The notes beneath the pieces were generated by a model. The model worked only from the letters and a program-made list of their open reading frames with translations, did not search any database and was not told the DNA's origin. Shown here piece after piece: positions 8,979-17,550 of a stretch of DNA of 64,000 nucleotides. Location of the stretch: positions 124,001 through 188,000 of the forward strand of contig JACIYJ010000005.1 of assembly GCA_014360015.1 (NCBI GenBank). Direction: 5' to 3'. The translations under genes and the position numbers were made by a program. The stretch comes from Candidatus Aminicenantota bacterium (GTDB taxonomy: Bacteria > Acidobacteriota > Aminicenantia > Aminicenantales > Saccharicenantaceae). The stretch's first letter is position 1. Each line of letters starts with the position of its first letter.

Positions 8979-10742
8979 TTACTTAATTCTGGTAGCTGAC
9001 AAGCTGACAGGCTGAATAAGGCGATAAACCGGAAGCTCTGAAAAGCCGCGCTGCCACTGGCCGACCAGGTAGGAATCAAAAAAGTTCCAGACAACCAATC
9101 CGTCATCGCTTTCAGGCTCAAGAAGATAAGCCGCCAAGTAGCCTAAGGGTTGAGCAGTTCTGACGAGCAGGGAGCCGGCCGGAAATTTTCTGGTTTCTTT
9201 ACGGTATTCACCTTTAATCTGGTTGAGATGGTGTCCCTGATAAGCTCTTTCGCCGGATTTAAATTCTTTAGGAGTGAATATTTCAACTTCTAAGCTAACC
9301 TCCTCAGTGAGCGCTTCCACCAGAAGACCATGGGTTATGAGCTTGTTGAGGATCTCCGGGTCGGGAACCGGGATCAGATAAGCATATGGAAAATTTACTG
9401 TTCTTTTAGGGACATAACTGGCGAAATAGGGGACGGTGACCGGTTTTTTCCGGTCAGTGGGCTTGAGCTGGGGAAAGCCACTTCCTGGCCTTTCAGTCAC
9501 CTCCAGTTCGTAAGCGTTTATGGTAATGGGTTTGGGAAGGGGCTGAAGTTCAAATTCTACGGCAAAGGTTTTACCCTGGGGATTTAAGCCCTGACGAATA
9601 GTCCTGCGATCGCTGTCTTCAACCAGTTTCTGGATTTCATCCGCTTTGAGGGAGGCATAATCCAGAATGGCTTTCAGGAAATTGAAGCAGCTCAACACTC
9701 GCGTTTTGTAATCAGCATGGACATAGTTTTCATCAAGGATAGAAATTCGGTTGCGCAAGCCAACATAATTGGTAAAATACCGGGGAAGCTGTTCAAAGGT
9801 TTCCCAGCCCTTGGCCGGGTCTCGCCAGTCACGAAACAGACCATAGGGGACAGCTAAGGTGTTGTATTTCTCTTTTAGAGTTTTGACAATGGCTGGAAGC
9901 ATTGTCTCGCGCTGGTAAAGTAACAGCTCAGAGTCAGCGTTAGGATTAAGTGGCCAGGAGTAGGTCACCGTTTCTTCATGATAGGCACCATCGGTGGTGT
10001 GGCAATCGACAACCACTGCCGGATCCCAGCGATTGAGGATGTTTTTCACCACAGCCCGCATTTCTTGGCTTTCCAGCTTGATCAGGTCACGGTTAAGGTC
10101 AAGATTCTGGGCGTTATAGCGAACTCCAACTCCTTTCTCCGGTCCAGGTTGCTGGGGCCTGTTTTGGGGATTGATTTTATCATTGCCATCAGCATTAAGG
10201 TTGGGAACAATGAGGATGACCAACTTATTTAAGTAAGGATGGTTGGGATGGAGCAAGATTTCCCGGGCCAACATCAGGGAGGCTTCCTTGCCTTCAACTT
10301 CACCGGCATGAATGTTGGCCTGGATATAAACCACGGTTTTCTTCAAGTTGCGAGCGGCTATTGGAGTATAAACAGGCGGGTTACTGATGATAAGCATGGG
10401 AATGGAACGACCTTCAATCGTGGTGCCGATATTTTCCACAATGAGATTCGGACTGAGTTTCTGCAGCTTGTGAATGAAGTTAAGAACGTCAGAATGAAGT
10501 GAAGTGGCAGTGAAATTGCTGATTTCAGCTACGGTCAGAGGACCAGCAGCTGGAAAAGTTGCCGGCGGTTGTTGGGCCTGTGTCTGGGCCTGGCTCTGAC
10601 TCGAGGTGCTGGAGCTCCGCCGAGCTTGAGCCCGGGTCTCCGGGTATCCGAAAACTCCATTTCCTGAAAGGATAATGGTTAGCAGGATAATCAGGCTTAG
10701 AAAGATTTTTACCTTCAAAATCTTTTCTTTTGGTTTGCTCAT
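8979..10742 (-). CDS. Secreted M14-family zinc carboxypeptidase
   Basis: 587 residues with an N-terminal signal peptide (hydrophobic residues 11-31) and then a Ser/Gln/Ala-rich linker to about residue 62. The M14 zinc site is present: His145 and Glu148 in NIHAGEVEG, and the third ligand His in VVDCHTTDG near residue 247. LNRDL supplies the usual substrate Asn-Arg pair, and ISILDENYVHADY follows where the catalytic region is expected. Family members remove C-terminal residues or act on cell-wall peptides outside the cytoplasm. The start has AGAGGAT nine bases upstream. The gene stands alone and is one of several exported peptidases in the window. Confidence 0.92.
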   Translation of the reverse strand: MSKPKEKILKVKIFLSLIILLTIILSGNGVFGYPETRAQARRSSSTSSQSQAQTQAQQPPATFPAAGPLTVAEISNFTATSLHSDVLNFIHKLQKLSPNLIVENIGTTIEGRSIPMLIISNPPVYTPIAARNLKKTVVYIQANIHAGEVEGKEASLMLAREILLHPNHPYLNKLVILIVPNLNADGNDKINPQNRPQQPGPEKGVGVRYNAQNLDLNRDLIKLESQEMRAVVKNILNRWDPAVVVDCHTTDGAYHEETVTYSWPLNPNADSELLLYQRETMLPAIVKTLKEKYNTLAVPYGLFRDWRDPAKGWETFEQLPRYFTNYVGLRNRISILDENYVHADYKTRVLSCFNFLKAILDYASLKADEIQKLVEDSDRRTIRQGLNPQGKTFAVEFELQPLPKPITINAYELEVTERPGSGFPQLKPTDRKKPVTVPYFASYVPKRTVNFPYAYLIPVPDPEILNKLITHGLLVEALTEEVSLEVEIFTPKEFKSGERAYQGHHLNQIKGEYRKETRKFPAGSLLVRTAQPLGYLAAYLLEPESDDGLVVWNFFDSYLVGQWQRGFSELPVYRLIQPVSLSATRIK

Positions 10743-11115
10743 TTTTTATCCTCTTTTTGTTCTGTTAATTTCTAAGCTTTTAAATTTTGACGTTTTTCTG
10801 AAATTTTTATTTCCATCAATATTTTATTTCCATCAAGATTAAGGCTTCGGTTTTTTAATTCATGAGGTCCGGCTTTAGCTGACAAGTTTATCCCCATCTG
10901 TGCTAACGGTCAATAGAAGTTTTTACAGGGAGAGTTTTTAAGAAACTCTTTATTAATTTACGCATTTGATAGGCGGCTGCTGACTTGAGCATAATGTAAT
11001 CTTAACTCCGAGCTCAAGTTCTTCTTAAAAACAGAGCCGGCCTAAACATCCCGATTCTATTAACAAATAAATTTTGATAAACTGAACTAAACTAAATAAA
11101 CGCTGAGAGGTAAAA
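10743..11115. other. Divergent intergenic spacer
   Basis: 373 bases between the divergent M14 gene and the release-factor-like gene. An inverted repeat of eight bases, ACTTGAGC (10983-10990) and GCTCAAGT (11012-11019), flanks a 21-base A+T-rich loop; its role is unknown. No gene seen. Confidence 0.4.
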
Positions 11116-11541
11116 ATGGGATTGTTTCCGGTAAAGCCTGAGAAAGAGAAAGATTTGCTGGAGCGAATGGCTAAGCTCGGGATAAAGGACTCGGATCTCG
11201 AAGAAAAGTTCATTCGCTCTCAGGGTAAAGGCGGGCAGAAGGTAAATAAATCGGCCACCTGCGTTTATCTCAAACACCTTCCCACTGGTATAGAAGTTAA
11301 ATGCCAGCGGGAGAGGTCACAGGCCATAAACCGCTTTTTAGCCAGACGAATTCTGGTGGAAAAACTCGAGCAAATGATTCTGGGCAAGGAAAGTGAAGAA
11401 CAGCAAAGAATTGAAAAAATCCGCCGACAGAAAAGAAGACGCTCCAGGCGGGCTAAGGAAAAAATGCTCAAAGAAAAGAAGCTTCAGTCAGCCAAGAAAC
11501 AGGCTCGCTGCTTCCAGCCTGACTGGCTTGATTTTGATTAG
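11116..11541 (+). CDS. Release-factor-like peptidyl-tRNA hydrolase (RF-1 domain only)
   Basis: 141 residues containing only the catalytic domain of class I release factors: the GGQ motif is at residues 39-41 in RSQGKGGQKVNKS, followed by the family's CVYLKHLPTGIEVKCQ and RSQAINR segments. It lacks the codon-recognition domain. The C-terminal 40 residues are strongly basic (RRQKRRRSRRAKEK), like the tail that ArfB (YaeJ) puts into an empty mRNA channel. It probably frees stalled ribosomes by hydrolysing peptidyl-tRNA. The start has GAGAGGTAAAA upstream. Confidence in the domain is high; assignment to ArfB rather than another rescue subfamily is inference. Confidence 0.9.
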   Translation: MGLFPVKPEKEKDLLERMAKLGIKDSDLEEKFIRSQGKGGQKVNKSATCVYLKHLPTGIEVKCQRERSQAINRFLARRILVEKLEQMILGKESEEQQRIEKIRRQKRRRSRRAKEKMLKEKKLQSAKKQARCFQPDWLDFD

Positions 11542-11751
11542 AGCGGGGACTTGGGTCAGGCAAAGCAAAAAGCCGATAAAGCTGGCTGAATTTTAAGCTC
11601 TAATCACTCACTAATACAGGCAAAGATGATAACACAGAGTTGATAATAGGTCGGGTTCTCTGAGGGGGATAAGGGGATGATTGTGCTCTTAGGTTTAAGA
11701 GAGAGGTAAAGTCTGTTGAGAATCTTCTAACAGAGCAACAGGCTATAAGAT

Positions 11752-12987
11752 TCACTCAGAGGCCAGGCTGATTAAAGCCTGGAGCAAAAGATTAGCGGCT
11801 TTTTCTAAATCTTCTAAGTGAATGGCTTCTTCCGGCGTATGGCTCAGGCCATCTATCGAGGGGATAAAAATCATTCCCACCGGACAGATTGAAGCTAAGA
11901 TTTGAGCATCATGTCCGGCTCCGCTTGGAAGAATAAAATAATCATAGCTCAGCTTCTGGCACAGGCTCTTTAACCTTTCTAACATCGGTGAAGGAATAAC
12001 CACCGGCTCAGTGCTGTCCACTAACTGTCTGTAAAAAGAAAGCCCTCTGGTGGAAGACACTTCAGAAGCCAGGGCCAGAATTTCTTCTTCCATGACTTTT
12101 AATGAGTGACTGTCCTGACTTCTCAGGTCTAAGGTGAAATCAGCTTCGCCCGGAATTATGGAGAAAGAGCCCGGCTTCAGCACCACCCTTCCGATGGTAA
12201 TGGTGTTGCCGTAATATTTTCTGGCGACCAGCTGCGTGCTTCTGACAGCGAAGTCAGCTAAGGTTAAAAAAGCATCCTGCCTGAGCTCAAGCGGTGTTGT
12301 TCCGGCATGCCCGGCTTTTCCGACAAAAGTTGCCTGATAATAACGTTTGCCGGCGATTGATGAAACCAGACCTATAGGAACACTTTCCTCTTCCAGAACC
12401 GGTCCCTGTTCGATGTGAAGTTCAAGATAAGCCACGACCTCAGGTCGATCGACTGAAGCCCGGAGCAGGCTTTCCACTGATAAACCGGCCTTTGGCAAAA
12501 TTTCTTCTAAAGGATGACCGAATTGGGTGCGGGCGTTTTTCAATTTTTCTTTCTGGAGCTGACCGGTAAAGGCCCGGCTTCCCAGAAAATCGCCGACCAG
12601 ATTACCTTCTTCATCAGTAAAAGAAGCCACTTCGAGCGTCTTATTAAGACTCAAGTTTTCTTCTTTGATTCTTCGAAGACACTCTAAGGCCGCCAGCACC
12701 CCAACCGACCCATCATAGCGACCGCCATTTATTACTGTATCGATGTGAGAACCAGCCATGACCACCTGGCTGCTTTTTCCCGACAAGCGGCCAAAGATGT
12801 TTCCAGCACCATCCTGCCTGTAAATCAGTCCGGCTTCTTCAATCCGGGCTTTCAGCCATTTCCGGGCTTCCAGGTCAGGCAAACTGAACGATGGTCGGGA
12901 AATTCCGCCCCGCTGGTCCTGGCCAATTTTACCCAGCTCTTCCAGGTCTTTAATCAGCCTCTCAAAATTTACTTTAAGGTCTTTCAT
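11752..12987 (-). CDS. M20-family amidase (hydantoinase/carbamoylase or allantoate amidohydrolase type)
   Basis: 411 residues with the M20 metal motifs AGSHIDTV, GGRYDGSVGVLAAL, SFTDEEGNLVGDFLGS, LELHIEQGPVLE and the final His in IDGLSHTPEE. GSHIDTV plus DEEG and HIEQGP is the pattern of N-carbamoyl-L-amino acid hydrolases, beta-ureidopropionases and allantoate amidohydrolases. It likely cleaves a C-N bond of a ureido or amide compound in the cytoplasm; the substrate cannot be told from sequence. Its ATG overlaps the pdxJ stop by four bases (ATGA), so it is translationally coupled as the last gene of the ftsH operon. No pyrimidine or purine degradation genes adjoin it. Confidence 0.9.
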   Translation of the reverse strand: MKDLKVNFERLIKDLEELGKIGQDQRGGISRPSFSLPDLEARKWLKARIEEAGLIYRQDGAGNIFGRLSGKSSQVVMAGSHIDTVINGGRYDGSVGVLAALECLRRIKEENLSLNKTLEVASFTDEEGNLVGDFLGSRAFTGQLQKEKLKNARTQFGHPLEEILPKAGLSVESLLRASVDRPEVVAYLELHIEQGPVLEEESVPIGLVSSIAGKRYYQATFVGKAGHAGTTPLELRQDAFLTLADFAVRSTQLVARKYYGNTITIGRVVLKPGSFSIIPGEADFTLDLRSQDSHSLKVMEEEILALASEVSSTRGLSFYRQLVDSTEPVVIPSPMLERLKSLCQKLSYDYFILPSGAGHDAQILASICPVGMIFIPSIDGLSHTPEEAIHLEDLEKAANLLLQALISLASE

Positions 12988-13700
12988 CTTTTTTCCAACA
13001 GAGCCAGCATTTCTCTAACTGCCTGCGGCAGACCAACTATTGCCGCCCTGGCCACAATGGCAAACCCGATACTCAATTCCGAAATCTGCGGAATTTCGAC
13101 AATTGGTCGGACATTATGATAATCAAGCCCGTGGCCAGCGTGAACTTCAAGCCCCAGTTCATGAGCCAAAGCAGCCGCCTTTTTAACTTCTTCCAGAGCT
13201 TTTTGTCTGTCGCGGACTTTTGCGGCCTCCGCATATTTACCGGTGTTAATTTCGATCAAATCCACACCCACTGCCTTACATTCTTTTATCTGGGCTTCAT
13301 CCGGGTCAACAAAGATGCTCACCCTGATTCCGGCCCTCTGAAGCTGTGGTATGAACTGTAATAGATGGTTTTTATTGCTGATGACGTTAAGCCCGCCCTG
13401 AGTGGTGACTTCGTTCGGGCTTTCTGGTACTAATGAAGCCACATCGGGCTTGACCTTCTCAGCTATGGCCAGCATCTCCGCTGTTGCCGCCATTTCCAGA
13501 TTGAGTTTGGTCTTGATGACTTCGCGCAGCAACCTCAAATCTCTTTCCTGAATGTGCCGTCTATCACCCCTTAAATGGCAGACAATTCCATGGGCTCCGG
13601 CCTGTTCAGCCAGCAGCGCGGCTAATACCGGTTCAGGCTCCTTTGCCTTTCTGGCCTGCCGCAAAGTGGCGATATGGTCAATATTCACTGCCAGTCTCAT
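12984..13700 (-). CDS. pdxJ: Pyridoxine 5'-phosphate synthase
   Basis: 238 residues, full length for PdxJ. Starts MRLAVNIDHIATLRQAR, followed by EQAGAHGIVCHLRGDRRHIQ, a catalytic-glutamate region (LNLEMAAT), VSIFVDPD, IEINTGKYA and HAGHGLDYHNV: the complete set for the enzyme that condenses aminoacetone phosphate with deoxyxylulose 5-phosphate to give pyridoxine phosphate in the DXP-dependent vitamin B6 route. GGAGG precedes the ATG. It follows glmM by 23 bases and overlaps the next gene, so it belongs to the minus-strand operon. Confidence 0.97.
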   Translation of the reverse strand: MRLAVNIDHIATLRQARKAKEPEPVLAALLAEQAGAHGIVCHLRGDRRHIQERDLRLLREVIKTKLNLEMAATAEMLAIAEKVKPDVASLVPESPNEVTTQGGLNVISNKNHLLQFIPQLQRAGIRVSIFVDPDEAQIKECKAVGVDLIEINTGKYAEAAKVRDRQKALEEVKKAAALAHELGLEVHAGHGLDYHNVRPIVEIPQISELSIGFAIVARAAIVGLPQAVREMLALLEKR

Positions 13701-13723
13701 TTTTTCCTCCAGCGATTTAATTT

Positions 13724-15061
13724 TCAGTCTAAATGTTTTCTGATGATTTCAGCCAGTTTCTTGGCCAGCTGTTCGATTTGCTGTTTATCCGGGCCTTCAA
13801 TCATTATTCGGGCCAGGGGTTCTGTGCCGGAATAGCGAACTTCCAGCCGGCCTTCTTTTCCGAGCCGACTTTTAATCTCCTCGACAGCATTATTATATCC
13901 AGGGATGTTTTCAAACGGGATTTTTTCTTTGACCCGAACATTTAAAAGAATCTGAGGGAATTCTTTGAAATCTTTAACTAGTTGCGACAGCCTTTGACCC
14001 CGTTCCAGCATAACTTCCAGCATTTTAAGCGAAGTCAGAAGACCGTCTCCAGCAACGGAGTAGTCCAGAAAAATCGTGTGGCCCGATTGTTCACCGCCCA
14101 GATTGATATCCTGTTTTATCATCTCATCCAGGACATATTTATCTCCGACCCTCGTCCGGATGAGCTCAATTCCCTTGTCAGCCAGAATTTTTTCCAGGCC
14201 CATGTTGCTCATGATGGTGGCCACTACCGCATTTTTCTTGAGGGCCTTTTTTTCTTTCAGATAGAGCGCTTGGACATAAAGAGTGTAGTCGCCATTCAGG
14301 ATATTACCCTGCTCATCCACCCAGATAGCCCGGTCAGCATCGCCATCGTAAGCAATACCCAGGTCTGCTTTTTCTCTGCGAACTGCTTCAGCCAGGCTTT
14401 CAGGATGAAGAGAGCCACATCTTAAATTTATGTTTTTCCCGTCGGGTTCGTTGTGCAGAGCTATGACTTCAAACCCTAAGCTTCGGAAAAGCTCGGGAGC
14501 GAGCTCAAAACTGGCCCCATTAGCGCAATCCACGACCAGCTTCACCTTTGATCTGTTTGAAATGGGAAGAAGCACTTTTAAAAATTCCAGATAACCTTCC
14601 TTTAAAGACGGGTCTATTTTTACCGCCATTTTTCTGAAAGGTCCTGCGGAAGCACTCTTTTCCAGAATAGCTTTTTCCAGCTCGTCTTCCCAATTTTCTT
14701 GAATCTTGGTACCATCCCGTGAGAAGATCTTGATGCCGTTGTCATAATATGGATTGTGAGAAGCGGAAATGACTATGCCCGCGCTGAATCCATGGGTTCG
14801 GGTCAGAAAAGAAACTCCAGGGGTAGTGATAACTCCGGCTGACACTGCTTCGCCGCCAGCGCCAGTAAAACCGGCGTAAAAATATTCTTCCAGCCAGGTT
14901 CCGGATTCTCTGGTGTCGCGGCCGATTACCACCCGGGGCGCCAGCCCCTTTTCCTCAAGCAGTCTGGCCAGGGCCTGGCCCAGGACGAAAACAGAGCTTT
15001 CATCCAGGGGAAATTCTCCAGCTCTGGCTCTAAGGCCATCCGTTCCAAACAGCCTGGACAT
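13724..15061 (-). CDS. glmM: Phosphoglucosamine mutase
   Basis: 445 residues. Begins SRLFGTDGLRARAGEFP; the phospho-serine is Ser101 in ISASHNPYYDNGIK; metal site DGDADR in IAYDGDADRAIW; sugar-specificity loop GGEQSGHTIF; phosphate site RYSGTEPLARIMIEG. The GEQSGH form is typical of GlmM. It converts glucosamine-6-phosphate to glucosamine-1-phosphate for UDP-GlcNAc, feeding peptidoglycan and LPS. The cdaA-cdaR-glmM order is a widely conserved cluster in which CdaR and GlmM modulate the diadenylate cyclase. AAGGGAATC lies before the ATG. Confidence 0.97.
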   Translation of the reverse strand: MSRLFGTDGLRARAGEFPLDESSVFVLGQALARLLEEKGLAPRVVIGRDTRESGTWLEEYFYAGFTGAGGEAVSAGVITTPGVSFLTRTHGFSAGIVISASHNPYYDNGIKIFSRDGTKIQENWEDELEKAILEKSASAGPFRKMAVKIDPSLKEGYLEFLKVLLPISNRSKVKLVVDCANGASFELAPELFRSLGFEVIALHNEPDGKNINLRCGSLHPESLAEAVRREKADLGIAYDGDADRAIWVDEQGNILNGDYTLYVQALYLKEKKALKKNAVVATIMSNMGLEKILADKGIELIRTRVGDKYVLDEMIKQDINLGGEQSGHTIFLDYSVAGDGLLTSLKMLEVMLERGQRLSQLVKDFKEFPQILLNVRVKEKIPFENIPGYNNAVEEIKSRLGKEGRLEVRYSGTEPLARIMIEGPDKQQIEQLAKKLAEIIRKHLD

Positions 15062-15119
15062 GATTCCCTTCTTCCTCCCACCTTTTTTATTTCAAAGATT
15101 TGTTGTATTTTGCAAAAAA

Positions 15120-15854
15120 TCAAAAGTATAAAAATTCATAGGCAGAACTCTTTTTTGCAATTTTTCCACCCTGTGCTGCTTGACTTCCGGTTTCTTTCTT
15201 TTCGATGATCAGGCTTACCCGGGCTTTTGGATAGAGTGTCAGAAGTCGGAGTTCCGGTCGAGGGAGAATCAGGTCAACTTCCAAAACCGTACTTTCAGTC
15301 AGGAGCGAAGCATCAATCGGGCTGGTGATAACTTTATCTCGCGGACGCACCTTACTTTCTGGGCCGCTGACCATGACCTTAGATGGTGTTACCTCCACTT
15401 TGACAATTCTAAAACCTTCTGGTGGCCGGCCGATGATGGTCGGGACCACTTCCATCTCTGTCTTCTTAGTTTTTTCCAGCTTGACATGGACATAAACCGG
15501 AGAGAAGCTGACTATTTCCACTTCAGACGGCGTCCTGATCATACTGGCATCGAGGGGATATTCCTGCTGATAAATAGTGGCTTTACTCATATCGAGTTGA
15601 GCCAAGAAGCTCTCCGGCGTTAATTGATTCAGGACTCGCTTTCTGGCTCTAATTTTTAGATTGATGGTGCTTTCAGGCTTTTCCACCACTTCCACATCTG
15701 GCGGGATATTGACCAGCTCCAGGTTGATGGCCAGGTTTTTCTCAGCGAAGGTTTTTTCTTCCGGAATGAGAATTATCCATAAAATCAGGGCCAGGAACAG
15801 AGCCAGGAGCTTTAGTTCCCAGTTTCTTATGATCAAATCTTTTATCATTGGCAC
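15120..15854 (-). CDS. cdaR: YbbR-domain protein, regulator of diadenylate cyclase
   Basis: 244 residues: one N-terminal membrane helix (about 12-30, LKLLALFLALILWIIL) and then extracytoplasmic YbbR repeats, seen as alternating strands such as LVNIPPDVEVVEKPESTINLKI and VEVTPSKVMVSGPESKV. The start is a GTG at 15854 that shares one base with the cdaA stop (TAGTG) and has AGGA seven bases upstream; the ATG two codons on has no proper spacing. YbbR proteins bind CdaA and tune its activity. Placement between cdaA and glmM supports this. The C-terminal 20 residues are not conserved-looking. Confidence 0.9.
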   Translation of the reverse strand: MPMIKDLIIRNWELKLLALFLALILWIILIPEEKTFAEKNLAINLELVNIPPDVEVVEKPESTINLKIRARKRVLNQLTPESFLAQLDMSKATIYQQEYPLDASMIRTPSEVEIVSFSPVYVHVKLEKTKKTEMEVVPTIIGRPPEGFRIVKVEVTPSKVMVSGPESKVRPRDKVITSPIDASLLTESTVLEVDLILPRPELRLLTLYPKARVSLIIEKKETGSQAAQGGKIAKKSSAYEFLYF

Positions 15855-16627
15855 TATTTAATCCTGAGATATTCTGTCAATTTTGTCTTAAGCACATTTT
15901 TCTTATGCATTTTTTCTATCTGACCCTTAGCTGCCAGTGAGACTTCACCTGTCTGTTCAGAAACCACGATGACCGCAGCATCGGTTTCCTGGGCCAGACC
16001 GAGAGCAGCCAGATGTCTGGTTCGAGTGGCAAAATTTTCTCCAAGGGTATGAGTCTGAGGTAATGGCAGAAGGCAACCAGCTGCGATTATTTTATTCCCG
16101 CGGACAATCACCGCTCCGTCATGAAGAGGAGATTTTGGGAAAAACAGGCTGACCAGAAGGTCTTTGGAAAGAATAGCTTCAACCGCAGTGCCTCGTTCTG
16201 CGTATGGAGAAAGGTCAATTTCTTTTTCTATGGCGATTAGAGCTCCGATTTTTTTCTGAGACAGATAATCAACCGCCATCAGAATGTCCTCCAGTTTTTC
16301 CTTGAGCGAATACATCTTCAACGGCCGACGAAAAGTACGCGAACCTATGCCGGTAAAAAACCGCCGTAATTCTGACTGAAACAGGACGATAATGGCGATA
16401 ATTAAATAATTGATGAATGATTTGATAATCCGGTTGGAGACATAAAGACGCGCCCACTCGGTGAGTAAGAAAAAAAAGATGACCAGGATGATACCGAGAG
16501 TGAGTTGATAAGCTTTGGTGTCCTTGATCAGCAGGAAGATAGAATAAAGAATGAAAGCTACCAGGAGAATGTCCAGGACATCGGTAAATTGCATATGTCT
16601 CAGGACAATCAGAATGTTTTCAAGCAT
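15854..16627 (-). CDS. cdaA: Membrane diadenylate cyclase with altered RHR motif
   Basis: 257 residues: three membrane helices in residues 15-85, a short linker, then the DAC domain. The first catalytic motif is Asp170-Gly171-Ala172 (LHDGAVIV). The second, normally Arg-His-Arg, reads Arg204-His205-Leu206 in TRTRHLAALG; the codon is CTG. Downstream VVSEQTGEVSLA is normal. The enzyme joins two ATP into cyclic di-AMP at the inner membrane, a signal for cell-wall and potassium balance. The genes ftsH, folP, cdaR and glmM around it make the assignment firm. Whether the Leu lowers activity is open. Starts five bases after folP. Confidence 0.94.
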   Translation of the reverse strand: MLENILIVLRHMQFTDVLDILLVAFILYSIFLLIKDTKAYQLTLGIILVIFFFLLTEWARLYVSNRIIKSFINYLIIAIIVLFQSELRRFFTGIGSRTFRRPLKMYSLKEKLEDILMAVDYLSQKKIGALIAIEKEIDLSPYAERGTAVEAILSKDLLVSLFFPKSPLHDGAVIVRGNKIIAAGCLLPLPQTHTLGENFATRTRHLAALGLAQETDAAVIVVSEQTGEVSLAAKGQIEKMHKKNVLKTKLTEYLRIK

Positions 16628-16631
16628 TCTT

Positions 16632-17528
16632 TCAGACCATCCTTTTTTCGTTGGCTATAGATTCGGCTATTAGTAAAGCTCTTTTTATGGCCAGAACATC
16701 GTGGACCCTGACGATGCTGGCTCCCCTGATGATGCTTATCAGAACAGCGGCAATGGTTCCCTCCAGCCTCTGGTTGGCCGGGGTTCCCAGAATTCCACCG
16801 ATGAATGATTTGCGGGAAGGACCAATTAGAATGGGCTTTTTCAAATCAGCAAAATAATCCAGGTTGTTGATGAGACAGAGATTATGTTCAAGGGTTTTTC
16901 CAAAGCCGATTCCGGGGTCGATGATAATTCTATCTTCAGGTATACCGGCTTCCCGGGCTTTTTTGATACGGAGCCAGAAGAAATATTTAATGTCGAAAAG
17001 CAGGTCGTTGTATTTCGGGTCGAGCTGCATGGTTTCAGGAGTGCCGAGCATGTGCATCAAAATCACAGGAACCTGATACCGGGCCACCACGGCAGCCATC
17101 TCCGGGTCATGGCCAAGAGCGCTGATATCATTAACGATATCGGCGCCTTCTTCCAGAGCTGCCTTAGCCACCTGACTTTTTCTGGTATCGATGGAAATCA
17201 GAGCTCTGGTCCTCGGCCTTATTTTTTTGATGACTGGAATGACTCTTTTGAGTTCTTCTTCGACCGGGACTTCCTTTGCTCCTGGCCTGGCGCTTTCGCC
17301 ACCAATATCTACGATGTGGGCACCCTCGGCGATCATGTCCAGGCCGCGGTCAGCCGCTTTTTCCGCATCGTAAAATTGGCCGCCGTCGGAGAAAGAATCG
17401 GGGGTGACATTGAGAATGCCCATTATCCAGGGCCGGGGGCCGATGACGATTTTTTCCCCCCGAATGTCTATTCTGTATTCTGGAACCTGAAATAGATTTC
17501 TGTCTTTACTGTTCTTTTTCCAGGTCAT
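16632..17528 (-). CDS. folP: Dihydropteroate synthase
   Basis: 298 residues with the DHPS signatures IMGILNVTPDSFSDGG, GAHIVDIGGESARPG, ISIDTRK, DIVNDISALGHD, VPVILMHMLGTPETM, IDPGIGFGKTLEHN and a closing GPSRKSFIGG...RVHDV. It condenses para-aminobenzoate with hydroxymethyl-dihydropterin pyrophosphate in folate synthesis. About 25 extra N-terminal residues precede the barrel. An AGGAG lies close to the ATG. It sits between ftsH and cdaA, a neighbourhood seen in many bacteria. Confidence 0.97.
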   Translation of the reverse strand: MTWKKNSKDRNLFQVPEYRIDIRGEKIVIGPRPWIMGILNVTPDSFSDGGQFYDAEKAADRGLDMIAEGAHIVDIGGESARPGAKEVPVEEELKRVIPVIKKIRPRTRALISIDTRKSQVAKAALEEGADIVNDISALGHDPEMAAVVARYQVPVILMHMLGTPETMQLDPKYNDLLFDIKYFFWLRIKKAREAGIPEDRIIIDPGIGFGKTLEHNLCLINNLDYFADLKKPILIGPSRKSFIGGILGTPANQRLEGTIAAVLISIIRGASIVRVHDVLAIKRALLIAESIANEKRMV

Positions 17529-17550
17529 TTCTCCTGCTCTTAATCCAGGC

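Noticed and set aside
16884-17495. 203-codon plus-strand frame opposite folP
   Set aside because: Complements every conserved folP motif; composition is that of an antisense shadow.
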